From Gymnopilus junonius (taxonomy: Eukaryota > Basidiomycota > Agaricomycetes > Agaricales > Galerinaceae): a DNA stretch of 16,254 nt. The translations under genes were made by a program, and so were the position numbers. Below, piece after piece: positions 1 through 8,980 of the stretch. The notes below the pieces were generated by a model, which worked only from the letters and a program-made list of their open reading frames with translations, did not search any database and had not been told where the DNA came from. Each line of letters starts with the position of its first letter. Within the stretch, counting starts at the first letter, position 1. The DNA is taken from assembly GCA_015501075.1 (NCBI GenBank), contig JADNYJ010000678.1:1-16254 (forward strand). The letters are read 5' to 3'.

Positions 1-208
1 GGATCTGGTCTTTCGCCGTGTCACTCCCCTCGCCTAAGCACAACAGTGACTAGTGACGTCAAGCGCGTGCTTATCAGCTATAATTAGTTTTTGTAAACCA
101 AAGAAGGTAACGACGCCACAACGATTCTGTTTCCAGCCACGAGAGAGTATGGACATGAAAACGAGGCGGAATGACATTTTAAACCTACTCAAGTACGTAA
201 AAGTTAAA
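1..208. other. Left-edge intergenic stretch
   Basis: This lies just beyond the stop codon of the left SDR copy, so it is probably its 3' flank. I see no coding signal, RNA gene or repeat in it. It does not resemble the sequence after the stop of the right SDR copy, so the homology between the two arms seems to end at the gene. Confidence 0.4.
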
Positions 209-799
209 CTAGTTATTAGTAACCGGCGGAGTGAGGCTTTCCTTTACTACTTGAGTGACCTTCGGCTCAATTTGACTTAGCTCCTCGATAAGGTTATCCT
301 GAAAAATTGAAGTGAGTTAGAGGTACTTGCTGGTATTAGAAATGAATACTTACCCAGAATTTTTCCTGGGCCTTTTCCCCCTCCTTACTAATCACAAAAT
401 CACTCGGCTCATGAACCTCCATCAAACTAATATAGGCTCCTCTCAATTCGTCTTTCCTTTCCTCAGCCCCAACGGCTGCCCAAACAGGCATCCTACTACC
501 TTCCTCTGTAGTTCGAGCCAAGAAAATATACATCAGTTTGTCAAGCAGAAGATGTATTCCCATAAAATTGTGTCCAAGGGCAGAGGAGCTATATCCAGGG
601 TGGATGGCATTAACAATAACGGGCCTTTCATGTAGTCTGTCATTAAGAGCTCGTACGAAGAAGATATTCCATACTAGAAGAAATGAAAAAATAGCATTTT
701 CGCCAGTGAGAGAAGTGATAGAAGCAATAAAAGTATCTGCCTTACATTTTGTTACTTGGTATCTCTTGGCGTCTGATTTTCTGGTCGGAAAATATAATA

Positions 800-953
800 G
801 GGTCACTCAGAGTAGGCCGGTTGGATTTCATTTGAGGTTCATTTGAGTCTCGGTTGGAATTTTAGTTGAGACTTGGCAGAGCGGCATGGGTGCAGTCAAT
901 TCTGAACTGGAGAGTTCAACTTTGATCATGGTTGACCAACTGGAAAGTTCGGC
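800..953 (+). repeat. Left terminal inverted repeat of the MITE
   Basis: 154 bp, the reverse complement of 1168-1321 with five mismatches by hand count and no gaps. Identity stops abruptly after TTCGGC at 948-953. Confidence 0.9.
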
Positions 954-1167
954 GTGGGCAGCCATTGGAGCTTCAACGTTGATTGAGATAATTTGAATTA
1001 TTTGATTATTGTTGCCGGCCCCTCCATCTAGCACACTCAAAGCATAAGATCTATTCTACATATGGCATAGGCACTTAAATAGGTCAATAAAAAGGAATAA
1101 AAAAATAAAAGTAAGAATAAAAAAGTACCCCCTGCCTAGTTCTGTTGAAACTCCACTGCTGGCTCAA

Positions 1168-1321
1168 GCCGAACTTTCCAGTTGGTCAACCATGATCAAA
1201 GTTGAACTCTCCAGTTCGGAATTGACCGCACCCATGCCGCTCTGCCGAGTCTCAACTAAAATTCCAACTGAGACTCAAATGAACCTCAAATGAAATCCAA
1301 CCGGCCTACTCTGAGCGACCC
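1168..1321 (-). repeat. Right terminal inverted repeat of the MITE
   Basis: Partner of 800-953. All five mismatches between the two repeats are transitions at CpG sites: one copy keeps CG where the other has TG or CA. Confidence 0.9.
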
Positions 1322-2056
1322 TAATGAAGCCAATAATACAAGTCCATCATTGAATCACTTACGTATTTTTTAAATCATTTTTGTGACCATATTCTCTGAG
1401 CATCGGTGCTTCAAGTACAAGTAATGCGCTTCACTGGACAGGACCACTAATCATGGGTCATATTGTACTTTTGTGCAGTCTCAAGCATGCGAGGCACAAG
1501 CAATAATGCAAGTAAGGATGTCGACAAAACATTAATTTGGACCCTGCAAAGTCATAAAAGTAAGATCAATTCGATTCACATGAATGGTCCTTACGATGCT
1601 TCCCATCCATCATCCGTAAAGTCGACAGAGCCCATAGGAGGAGCGTTAGCGGCATTTTCCACTAGAATATCTAACCGGCCTCCCTCTTTCTCCAATCTTT
1701 CAGAAAAGAACTTGACAGAGGCAAAGCTTGCAAGGTCGAGGAGCCATAGTTCAACCCCTTGGAATCCTGTCTCCTGTTTAATAACTTGAATTGCCAAGTC
1801 ATTAAAATATTAAAATGCATCAATTATTTATACGAAAATTGGACCCACCATTTACTGCAGCATCGCCTTTCTCTCTGTTCCTGCATGCAAGAATAAGTTT
1901 TGCGGGGTTCATTCTTGCAAAGTGCTTTGCGGCCTCGAAGCCCAACCCGATATTTGCACCAGTAACGATGACAGTCTTCCCAGAGAGGTCCGCTTGAGGA
2001 ACTGGAGGGACTTTAGTATACTGGGATTTGATAAAGTCAATGATACCGAAGCGCAT

Positions 2057-2561
2057 GGCGGCAGATCTTAAAGGAGAGCCTGAGGTGGAGACGATAGTAA
2101 AAGATTAGGGGCGTAAATTTAATTGACGTTGGACTATATATTTCATCTTACATACAATAATTTACAATCGCGAGTCGAGTCATCTTGGCTTATTCATCTT
2201 GAAGCTGGAGATTGGCCGGAGACCCTTCCCGGTCGCGCCATCATTGGTCTAAGTATGCCGGTCGCATACGCAGGCTACTGCCCCTCAGCGCGTACCTTGA
2301 TTAGACTATCACTGTTACGTCCTACAATATAGTACAGGTGCAGGTGTGACTGCTCCTCATAGTAAAGCAATTTCAATGCTTGGTAGACATTGAGTACATA
2401 CCTAATACCTATAAGAGCCGCCAACTTTCAGTTTCTAGAATCACTGTTTGCTTGCAACTGCTTAGGGGTGTAATCAATTTCTTTTGTTTGTCGTTGTCTA
2501 CCTCTTTGTTCTCCGGCTCTTTTTTTGTTGATTTTGGCCACCATCCTCCCTAGCGAGACCC
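2057..2561. other. Divergent intergenic spacer, left arm
   Basis: About 500 bases separate the SDR (minus) from the F-box-like gene (plus) and must hold both promoters. It is AT-moderate, with a pyrimidine-rich run around 2477-2530 just before the F-box gene, common upstream of fungal start sites. I see no gene. It does not align by eye with the longer right-arm spacer (12805-13969). Confidence 0.4.
2136..2143 (-). promoter_or_regulatory. Putative TATA element of left SDR copy
   Basis: A TATATAT stretch lies about 80-85 bases upstream of the SDR start codon at 2056 on the minus strand. The right copy has a TATAAAA at almost the same distance from its ATG, which makes both more believable as core promoter elements. 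Confidence 0.4.
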
Positions 2562-2645
2562 TTTCCTCCCATTGTGGACATTTTGCAGGAGAGATTATTT
2601 TCGTAGCCATGTCATCACTTTACATGCACTGACGACATCTACACC
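2562..2645 (+). pseudogene. Out-of-frame F-box motif region of F-box-like copy A
   Basis: Just upstream of the long reading frame, the residues FPPIVDILQE (2562-2591) fit the start of an F-box helix (LPxxIL.EI) and align with LPFDILLAII of copy B. From 2591 the plausible continuation IIFVAMSSLYMH is in another frame, and DDIYTL from 2631 returns to the first. A TAG (2604-2606) closes the downstream frame. The F-box end of copy A therefore seems damaged by at least two small indels, unless splicing that I cannot recognise removes part of it. Confidence 0.5.
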
Positions 2646-3977
2646 TTGCGGTCTTGCTCTCTCTTGCATCGCGACCTCCTTCCTCACTGTCAGAAATACC
2701 TATTCGAAACATTCGATATGCGAAACGGCAGCCCAGAGACGGAGCAATACTTCTTCAAATTTTATACCCTGCTCACCAAAAGCCCACACCTTGCCCGCTA
2801 TGTCCGTTTCCTGTACCTCCTATATCTCAACCTTGCCCATGTTCCTATTGGCGAATCACTACCAAATCAGCCATGCACGGTTTATTTCCTTCGTTCGTTG
2901 ACCAACGTCATGGCTTTAGGGTTACACTTCACGAAGATGAGGTGGGGTAACCTTGGTATCGGATTTCAAAACGAGATAAGACGGATTATTACCCAACCGT
3001 GCTGTGAAGAGTTGATGCTCGCTGGCTTGGACTATATCCCTCGATCTGTGATTAACAATTGCCATTTCGTCAAAGCTCTGAGCATGACTGCTTGCTCTCT
3101 GGAATGCTGGAATCCAGAGAGAGCAGTCGCAGCTACAGAGAATGGAACGGTGACCACCATCCCTGAAAGCAACTGGGTTCATCTAAAAAATGCAGAATTT
3201 TTTAATTCCGAGTATCTATTCGAAAGTCTGTACCCTTGCTCGAGCACCCTTCCGATTCACCTGGATTTCTCCAACCTCAAACATCTAAAAGTCACACTGT
3301 CGCCTGATACGATGGAAGTCGTGTGGAAATTTATCCACTTTATGTCTCCAACCCTGGTAACGCTAGCGATCAACCAAACATATCGGTTCGAGGTTCTTGC
3401 CGAAGGAATCAGTGAGATGACCAGATACAACGGTGGCTGCCTCACCTTTGAGGGCTCGTATCAAACTCTATCACCATTATCTCACCTCCTTCGCTTCTCG
3501 TTCTCGATCATCCTTTACGATCTGGACGATCATTCCGAACGGGAACACCTCTTTGAGCTGTGCACCCTTCTCCGCACATGCCCACCAAGCATCAGGCAAA
3601 TCTGCATCAAACTCGACCTCTATGGCTGTAACACTAAAGACGTCGACCGCTTTTTCTTTCCGCCTTCTTCCGACGACGAGGAATACGAAGATGACGACGG
3701 GCGGCCGTTTCTCATGGGACTTGATCAAACTCTATCAGATCAATTACTTTTCCCTAGTCTCGATTTTGTAGAGATTGGTATTGTGCTAGAGGATGACTAC
3801 GAGTCGGATTCGGACGAGTCTATTGAAGAGTATAGCTATGAAGAGCTGTTGCCTTTGCCGCTCGATGAGATTAGGGAGTCGGCGAGAAATATGATGCAGT
3901 TGACTGAACAAAGTTTGGAAGACAGAGTCGGTCTTTTTGTAGACGTGTGGGTCAGGGAACGGATTGCTTCGGATTAG
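2646..3977 (+). CDS. F-box/leucine-rich-like protein, copy A (5' end damaged)
   Basis: A single uninterrupted frame of 443 codons ending at TAG 3975-3977. The nominal beginning is TTG; the first in-frame ATG is at 2718 and would leave 419 residues. The start SCSLLHRDLLPHCQKYLF is typical of the stretch right after an F-box in Agaricomycete F-box proteins, which recruit targets to SCF ubiquitin ligases. The body has irregular leucine-rich spacing (LDFSNLKHLKVTLSP) but no clean LRR consensus. Two acidic tracts occur near residues 339-353 (SSDDEEYEDDD) and 382-400 (EDDYESDSDESIEEYSYEE), close to the C-terminus WVRERIASD. Copy B on minus (12804-11356) matches it along its length. Because the F-box itself is out of frame, a working SCF adaptor is doubtful. 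Family assignment is moderate; the target is unknown. Confidence 0.65.
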   Translation: MRSCSLLHRDLLPHCQKYLFETFDMRNGSPETEQYFFKFYTLLTKSPHLARYVRFLYLLYLNLAHVPIGESLPNQPCTVYFLRSLTNVMALGLHFTKMRWGNLGIGFQNEIRRIITQPCCEELMLAGLDYIPRSVINNCHFVKALSMTACSLECWNPERAVAATENGTVTTIPESNWVHLKNAEFFNSEYLFESLYPCSSTLPIHLDFSNLKHLKVTLSPDTMEVVWKFIHFMSPTLVTLAINQTYRFEVLAEGISEMTRYNGGCLTFEGSYQTLSPLSHLLRFSFSIILYDLDDHSEREHLFELCTLLRTCPPSIRQICIKLDLYGCNTKDVDRFFFPPSSDDEEYEDDDGRPFLMGLDQTLSDQLLFPSLDFVEIGIVLEDDYESDSDESIEEYSYEELLPLPLDEIRESARNMMQLTEQSLEDRVGLFVDVWVRERIASD

Positions 3978-4866
3978 AGTATTTCGAGTTTGAGTTTGAT
4001 TATGTAGAGTATACTGGGGTCATTTGCATATCATAGTACCTTCTGTTCATATCCTCCTAGTAATCCTGGATTTGCATCATTGGGTCCAGATGCATGCCCG
4101 GCTGGGTTTGTGGATATACATCCATGCGTACTTTGGCAATATCATTAATGTGGGTTGTCCCTTCAACAAACAGCTAGGGTAGGTGCCCGCTTTACGCGAA
4201 TGGGCGCAAGTACTTTAGGGACCAAGTACATATGCATACTAGACATGGATTCCGTCTTCCGATTAATATCCATTTTGCGATGTCCCAAAATTCTCCATTG
4301 ACCATTCCGTTCCTCCTGAGAGTCAGAACCCGGATCGGCCATTGGTCCTTTCGAATTGTTATGAATCCAAAGATCCAAGGATCTAACTATCCGTCCATTG
4401 GCCGAAATAGCGCCTATCAGCTCAGAGTCAGATAACGAAAGACACCCTCAAGGATAAAAGCAGTGCGCACCCTCTACATACTTACATACTTGGATAAATT
4501 CAGAAGGCTAGGCTGTGATTGGCCAGCGCGTTCATTAAGCCCCGTCACACGAGCAGTAAAACTACCTGCTGTGCAATTCAAGTTTGAAACGTCAAACATG
4601 CTTCAGACTTCGGAAGATGTCGTGTTGAGATGAAAATGACGTCCCGAGAAGATAGGATATCTCGTATAGAGGAGTCTGCTGTTCTCCTCCGCGTTGTCCA
4701 TTGGTCCAAGTCCGGGATCTTCGATCAATTGTAAGTACTACTTATTACTTGGCGTGTACTCTGGATTTCAAGTAACGTTATTATTGTTATTATTAGTAAA
4801 AGAGGATAGCAGGGCTCAGAATATATAGCCAACTCGAAGCAGCCACTCGGGGACTTGTGAGAAGCA
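3978..4866. other. Intergenic stretch without a convincing gene
   Basis: The first part is the 3' flank of F-box copy A. Several CCAAT/ATTGG-type pentamers occur (near 4340, 4395, 4516 and 4700). A 34-codon frame from ATG 4630 ends right at a GTAAGT (4731), and a TTATTATTAG follows at about 4797, so a short spliced exon is imaginable. I could not join it in frame to anything downstream. Confidence 0.3.
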
Positions 4867-5076
4867 GTGATCATGAATGAGTATCCAGACGAGGAGACAA
4901 AATATAGAGTCCTCAGTGCACTCCAGACTCCAAAGGCACAAGCAAAGAAACAAAGGGACTATTACGCAGTGGCGTTACTGACGGCTGTATGGGGAGGAAA
5001 GTCTTGGTTTTTTGAAATCCCGGATACTATTGACCTAAGCCTAGAGTCGACTATATATCTGAATCCAGAAACGTGA
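4867..5076 (+). CDS. Small hypothetical ORF, 69 aa
   Basis: A short frame starting MIMNEYPDEETKYRVLSALQ and ending in LESTIYLNPET. It is hydrophilic at the start, with a more hydrophobic YYAVALLTAVWGG middle. A TATATAG lies about 45 bases upstream (near 4822). I do not recognise the product, and there is no second copy in the window to test conservation. It could be a chance frame or an exon of a lost gene. Confidence 0.2.
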   Translation: MIMNEYPDEETKYRVLSALQTPKAQAKKQRDYYAVALLTAVWGGKSWFFEIPDTIDLSLESTIYLNPET

Positions 5077-7064
5077 AAGATTTTTCAAGTTCAGCGATCA
5101 GCGATTATGAGCTACCGCCGGGGGCCGTGAAAGGTTGAACTCTGAAAGTGTGTCAAGCTCGTCATTAAAACGAGCATGGGTGGGAAGGGAATTTTGAAAA
5201 TTTGAAACTCGGAACTTGAATCTGGAAAGCGAAAAGGGAAAAAGCCTGAGGGGAATCCACGCCGCAGCCGCCATCTGCCAGCCGGCGGGACGGGGTTTTT
5301 TTTCCAAGTTGATCTCGGGTTCTATCTTCATTTTTTATCCTTTTGCCATCTCCAGTTCTAGGTTCAGTTCTAATTGTGGTTTAGAGTTTGGCGTATTCCC
5401 ATGAGCAAAAAAAAAGAAGGGAGAGAGAGAGGAAAGAAAATGGGTGGGAATGTGTATAGCACCATGACTGAGACTCTGCTATGATCCGTTCCTACCCCAA
5501 AAGTTTCAAATTTAACGGTGGAAGCCCAAGCTAAGAAAGTAAGGGTTTGGCTTAGTGTGGTCCAAATTTCCAGGGGTTAGAGGAACTACACAGGTAAGGT
5601 GGCGCTGGCGACCGGCTGGTAACCCCTACGATGATTTCTGTCAGGCGCCAAGCTTCAGGGTGCAGGGTGCAGGATAGGCCAAGCATAACGAAAGTCGGGT
5701 TATCAAGTAGAATATATATATATGACGTGAATACGTCTTCGCGTTCCCTCCTTTTTCCTGAGAGTGAGAGGGCGAGAGTAAGAACGCCAAGGCCGCCTGA
5801 CAGGCCAAGCCATAATACTCTAGTTTCTAGATCCTAGGATCGCGATGCAGCATTGCGAGGAGGCAGTATAGTGCTAAGCAATGTTGTCATGAGAAAACAT
5901 TACGGACGGTGAGGGGGATGTGGCATTTCGGCACTTTGGCACATGCACGTCGCATTGCGGAAAATGGCCCAAGCTCAGCCCAGGGAAAGCACCAGACGAG
6001 AAAATATGTAGGCCTGAAGTACTTGGAGAAAACCCTGGAGAAACGCTAGGGAAAAATAGCTGTCGATCGAATGGCTGAAATGGTTGGGCCTGTTGACTGT
6101 CGACATGGTGGTCCGAGGAAATTGGATGAGAACAAGAGAGAAAAAATTAATATCATCAGGAAAGTGCCAGCGTGATGGGGTCCATTGACAAGGTCCCAGA
6201 CGTTTAAGGTGCTACACGTGATGATATGGGATCACTGATCGCACGCTTTTAAAATTTGCCGTCACCGTAGTTGCAGGGGTGTAGTAGCGAGCCAGTTGTG
6301 CAGAGGAAAAGGAGGATGTGAAAGGAGGGACATGGTCGAAGTTCGAACACCATATGTTGTGGAGAGAACCAAACCAGTCCAAGAAGGAATTCGACGATGA
6401 TGTGAACCGACGCAGATTCGAACAAAGGTCCAAAAATAGCCCACCCCGACCGGCCGAACGGAATGAACGGAAGAGCGCCTTGCACCAGCTGAGCATGGTC
6501 GCCTGCAAACCAAAAGGCGCAGGGAAACCCTCATCCCAAGACAGAAAATTTTCATCGTATTGAAAGCGACCGAGTCACTTTTATAGCTTTTTACCTGACA
6601 CTGGCGGCAAACTTTAAAGGACGCCAAAACGGACCCCCGCTGGACCACCCGTCACCACCCCACATCTCCGAGACGGGCAAGGCGAAAATTTTACTTTGAG
6701 AGAAACTAGGTCACCGGCCGACCTACCCTTCTTTCCATACATAACCCAAACACTAAAATTTTCGCCTGCGGGTCGTACGACTGCCCAGTGCCCACTACTT
6801 CGACGTTGAACGCAGTGTTTACTGTTCTCCAGCAGTGTATTTCCCTTTATCGACTCGTTGGACCCGCGACTTGACCCCCGACCACGGTCCACCCGATACG
6901 ACCCGACCCGAGCCTGCTCACCAAACACGCTCACGCTTCTGCCAAGAAAAGGGGGGCCTCGAACTGCAAAACCTGGAGGCTGGAACGCAGTCCTCCTTTT
7001 GTGTCTAGGTAGCAAGTCCTGCCGACGCCCCGCTCGAACAGTATTGCCAACCTAGCCGTCAAGC
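5077..7064. other. Two-kilobase region with no recognised gene (upstream of central gene)
   Basis: Several short frames occur on both strands, but none shows a known motif or conserved composition. Notable sequence: a purine tract at 5404-5440 (A9 followed by GA repeats), a TATATATATATGACGTGA stretch around 5710-5728, a small direct repeat of AGGGTGC near 5657, and a 13-bp inverted repeat at 6681-6693/6754-6766. The last kilobase probably contains the promoter and 5' leader of the gene starting at 7065. Confidence 0.35.
6681..6766. promoter_or_regulatory. 13-bp inverted repeat GGCGAAAATTTTA upstream of central gene
   Basis: GGCGAAAATTTTA at 6681-6693 is matched exactly by its reverse complement at 6754-6766, 60 bases apart, about 300-380 bases before the start of the central gene. 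Each arm contains GGCGAAAA, which resembles E2F or SBF-type cell-cycle sites (TTTSGCGC, CRCGAAA). A paired binding site is a guess; chance or a hairpin is possible. Confidence 0.25.
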
Positions 7065-7302
7065 ATGAAAGGCTGTCTCAAGCTCCCCTCTCCCGCGCCG
7101 ACACCGGGAGTCGAGGGCGGTCCTCCTTTTACAGTAATCCCAACTCCTCGACCACTTCCACCGCCTCCTCGTCCTCCGAGAGCCACACGGCCCACGCGCA
7201 TAGGAAGACTGTTGCGTTTGGCGCTGAAGGCTCGGAGGAGGTGTATACCGCTGATGAGTGGGACCGAACGCCAACGGAGCCTGCGAGGAAGCTGTCCTAT
7301 TC

Positions 7303-7529
7303 GTGAGTGTCTTTTTATTTTCGTCGTGCACTGTCTGCTTTGCGATTTGTGCGTTGGTGGATGTACCGTTTACCTGCGTGCTCCCCTCATGTTATTTCCC
7401 CGCTATTTCTGCGATTCCCTGCATATCCCCTGTCTGCTCCCAAAAAATCATTCTCCTCCCTTGCCCGTCCAAAATCTAAATAACTAACGAACCACCCCCC
7501 TCCTTCCACCCAACCTGCCTTCACAACAG
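7303..7529 (+). other. Intron of the central gene
   Basis: GTGAGT donor at 7303 and ACAACAG acceptor ending at 7529, 227 nt, pyrimidine-rich towards the 3' end. Removing it joins KLSY-S to DLLELHEIQRSLP in phase, where the conserved block continues. It is longer than the 50-65 nt introns in the SDR genes. Confidence 0.8.
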
Positions 7530-8849
7530 AGACCTCCTCGAACTGCATGAAATCCAACGCTCCCTACCGCGTGCAGACCAGCCCTATGATCTCATCACTG
7601 GCCGTCCGTCACGGCACCACTACCTCTCAGCCGTACCCATCGCCTTGCTTCCTCTGCTAGCAGAAGATACAGATACCCTATGCGTTAACAGCCTAGATGC
7701 GGACGACGACGTAGATCCCAGCTCATCACGCAGCTCGTCGAGGACGAGTTCGGGTGCCGCTTCGCCTGCTACGGTGTCCCCTAGGTCGTCAAGTCCCCCT
7801 AGGTGGAACTCTGATTCGACTTCCAACTCTGCTTCCCTTCCTCCTCTTGCTCTTCTTCGTCAACTCCCCCATCAACATCCCAAACTCCAACACACACCTC
7901 CCCTCTCGCGCATTACAACTGGACAGACACAGACGTAGACGAGAGCGAAACCACCACCTGCTCTAGCACCTCCGCGTGGTCCATCAACTTCAAAAGGCCC
8001 GGTCCCACCTCTTCCTATCCCTCACCAAATAGATCCACCACCACCTCCTCCTCCCAAACCTCTTTATCCCATCCTCCTCTTCAACAACACCCAATAGACC
8101 CCCACCCTCCCCTTACCCCATCCCTACCTCGCCCACACCCTCTCATAACAATTTCAATAATATTAATATCAACAACATCAACCTCAATGCCAACGCCAAC
8201 CGCACCCCCGGGTCCCCAGCCCACCATAAACCCATCTCGCACCCGCACTACGTATCCTCCACAGCGCCTGGGACGTCGACGTATACCGTCCCGGCGCATT
8301 TGGCGCATTTGGTGCCGACGAGGCAGCCGGTGGAGAGGGTGAAGCCGCGGTTTGCGTTTTTGCCTTTGTTGGAGACGCCTCCGGCGGAGGCGGCGATAGG
8401 GACGACGGGGACGAGAAAGGAGGAAGGGGCGGAAGAGGAAAAGGAAGGTGTGTCGGTGTCGGTGTCGACGACGACGACGGAGGCTGAGGTTGAGTCCAAG
8501 GTAGATGAAGATGGAGACGGAGACACGACCGTCGTCTTATCCTCTTCTTCTTCTTCATTATCGTTATCAAATTCGAGGCTCCTCCACCTCCACCTCAACC
8601 TTAACCCACGCGCCATCGAACCCTCCTCGTCCACATCCTCGTCCACGTCATCATGTTGTGATGATGTCGACGTCGATATCCACACGGACACAGACACGTC
8701 TGATACGGATATTTCGTCCACCTACGAGCACGAGCAGGAGTATGACCCCCAACGCCCTCCCTCACCTACGCCTCATTGGACAGCAGCCCTCCCACTTCCC
8801 GCGCGTCGAGCTGCGAACCTGAGCTGTGGCAGGAGCAGTTCGAGGGAAC

Positions 8850-8980
8850 GGGGTATGCCTATGGCTATGGGTATGGATATAGGAACGAGAGCGGGTATGG
8901 TAACCCCAAGTTGCCCCATACGCCACCTGTGGGTGGAGAGTGGGGGCATGGGCATGGGTATGGCTACGGTTATGGGCAAA
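8850..8980 (+). repeat. Gly-Tyr-coding low-complexity repeat
   Basis: Irregular repeats of a TATGGS/CATGGG hexamer (8850-8905 and 8943-8980) encode YGYGYGY and GHGHGYGYGYG in frame with CEPELWQEQFEG upstream. Unequal slippage here could change length readily. Confidence 0.6.

Larger units (their letters stand above)
800..1321. mobile_element. MITE-like DNA element with long terminal inverted repeats
   Basis: A 522-bp non-coding element bounded by two 154-bp inverted repeats that begin GGGTCRCTCAGAGTAGG. It is flanked on each side by TA (798-799 and 1322-1323), which fits a TA target-site duplication. The core (954-1167) is AT-rich and codes for nothing I recognise, so it would depend on a transposase encoded elsewhere. 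It lies wholly inside intron 3 of the left SDR copy; the matching intron in the right copy (14698-14751) is 54 nt and lacks it. A TA target suggests mobilisation by a Tc1/mariner-like enzyme, but the family assignment is an inference. Confidence 0.88.
209..2056 (-). pseudogene. Short-chain dehydrogenase/reductase, left copy (broken)
   Basis: This is an NAD(P)-dependent SDR of the retinol-dehydrogenase-like fungal type; substrate unknown. Six exons can be read on minus: 2056-1849, 1784-1595, 1543-1363, 780-746, 673-354 and 298-209. All introns are GT...AG. Exon 1 holds the cofactor motif TGANIGLG after LSGKTVIV. Exon 2 gives LDILVENAAN, where the usual NAG is altered. Exon 3 reads LLALLLVPRMLETA, then slips by one base, after which the catalytic-serine region VLSSEAHY follows. 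Exon 4 has the active-site RYQVTK (YxxxK). Exon 5 has the NAIHPGY turn, and the end is SLTPPVTNN. Damage: a -1 slip at about 1455 shared with the right copy, a TGA at 1453-1451 where the right copy has CGA, and about 25 bases lost later in exon 3 followed by TAA. Intron 3 (1362-781) carries a MITE. It is divergent from the F-box-like gene at 2562. I consider it a pseudogene; exon borders are from comparison with the right copy. Confidence 0.85.
209..3977. repeat. Left arm of inverted gene-pair duplication
   Basis: Contains SDR (minus) then F-box-like (plus). Its mirror image is 11356-15301. Homology is clear in the genes and not visible in the spacer or outer flanks. Confidence 0.75.

Noticed and set aside
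53..280. 75-codon plus-strand frame at the left edge
   Set aside because: It overlaps the last exon and the stop of the left SDR on the other strand and has no recognisable content.
6212..7015. Several minus-strand frames of 100-130 codons upstream of the central gene
   Set aside because: They overlap one another in different frames, show no motif, and lie in the presumed promoter of the 7065 gene.
8248..8721. Minus-strand frame of 157 codons rich in D, S and V
   Set aside because: Mirror image of the repetitive acidic/Ser codons of the central plus-strand gene; composition explains it.
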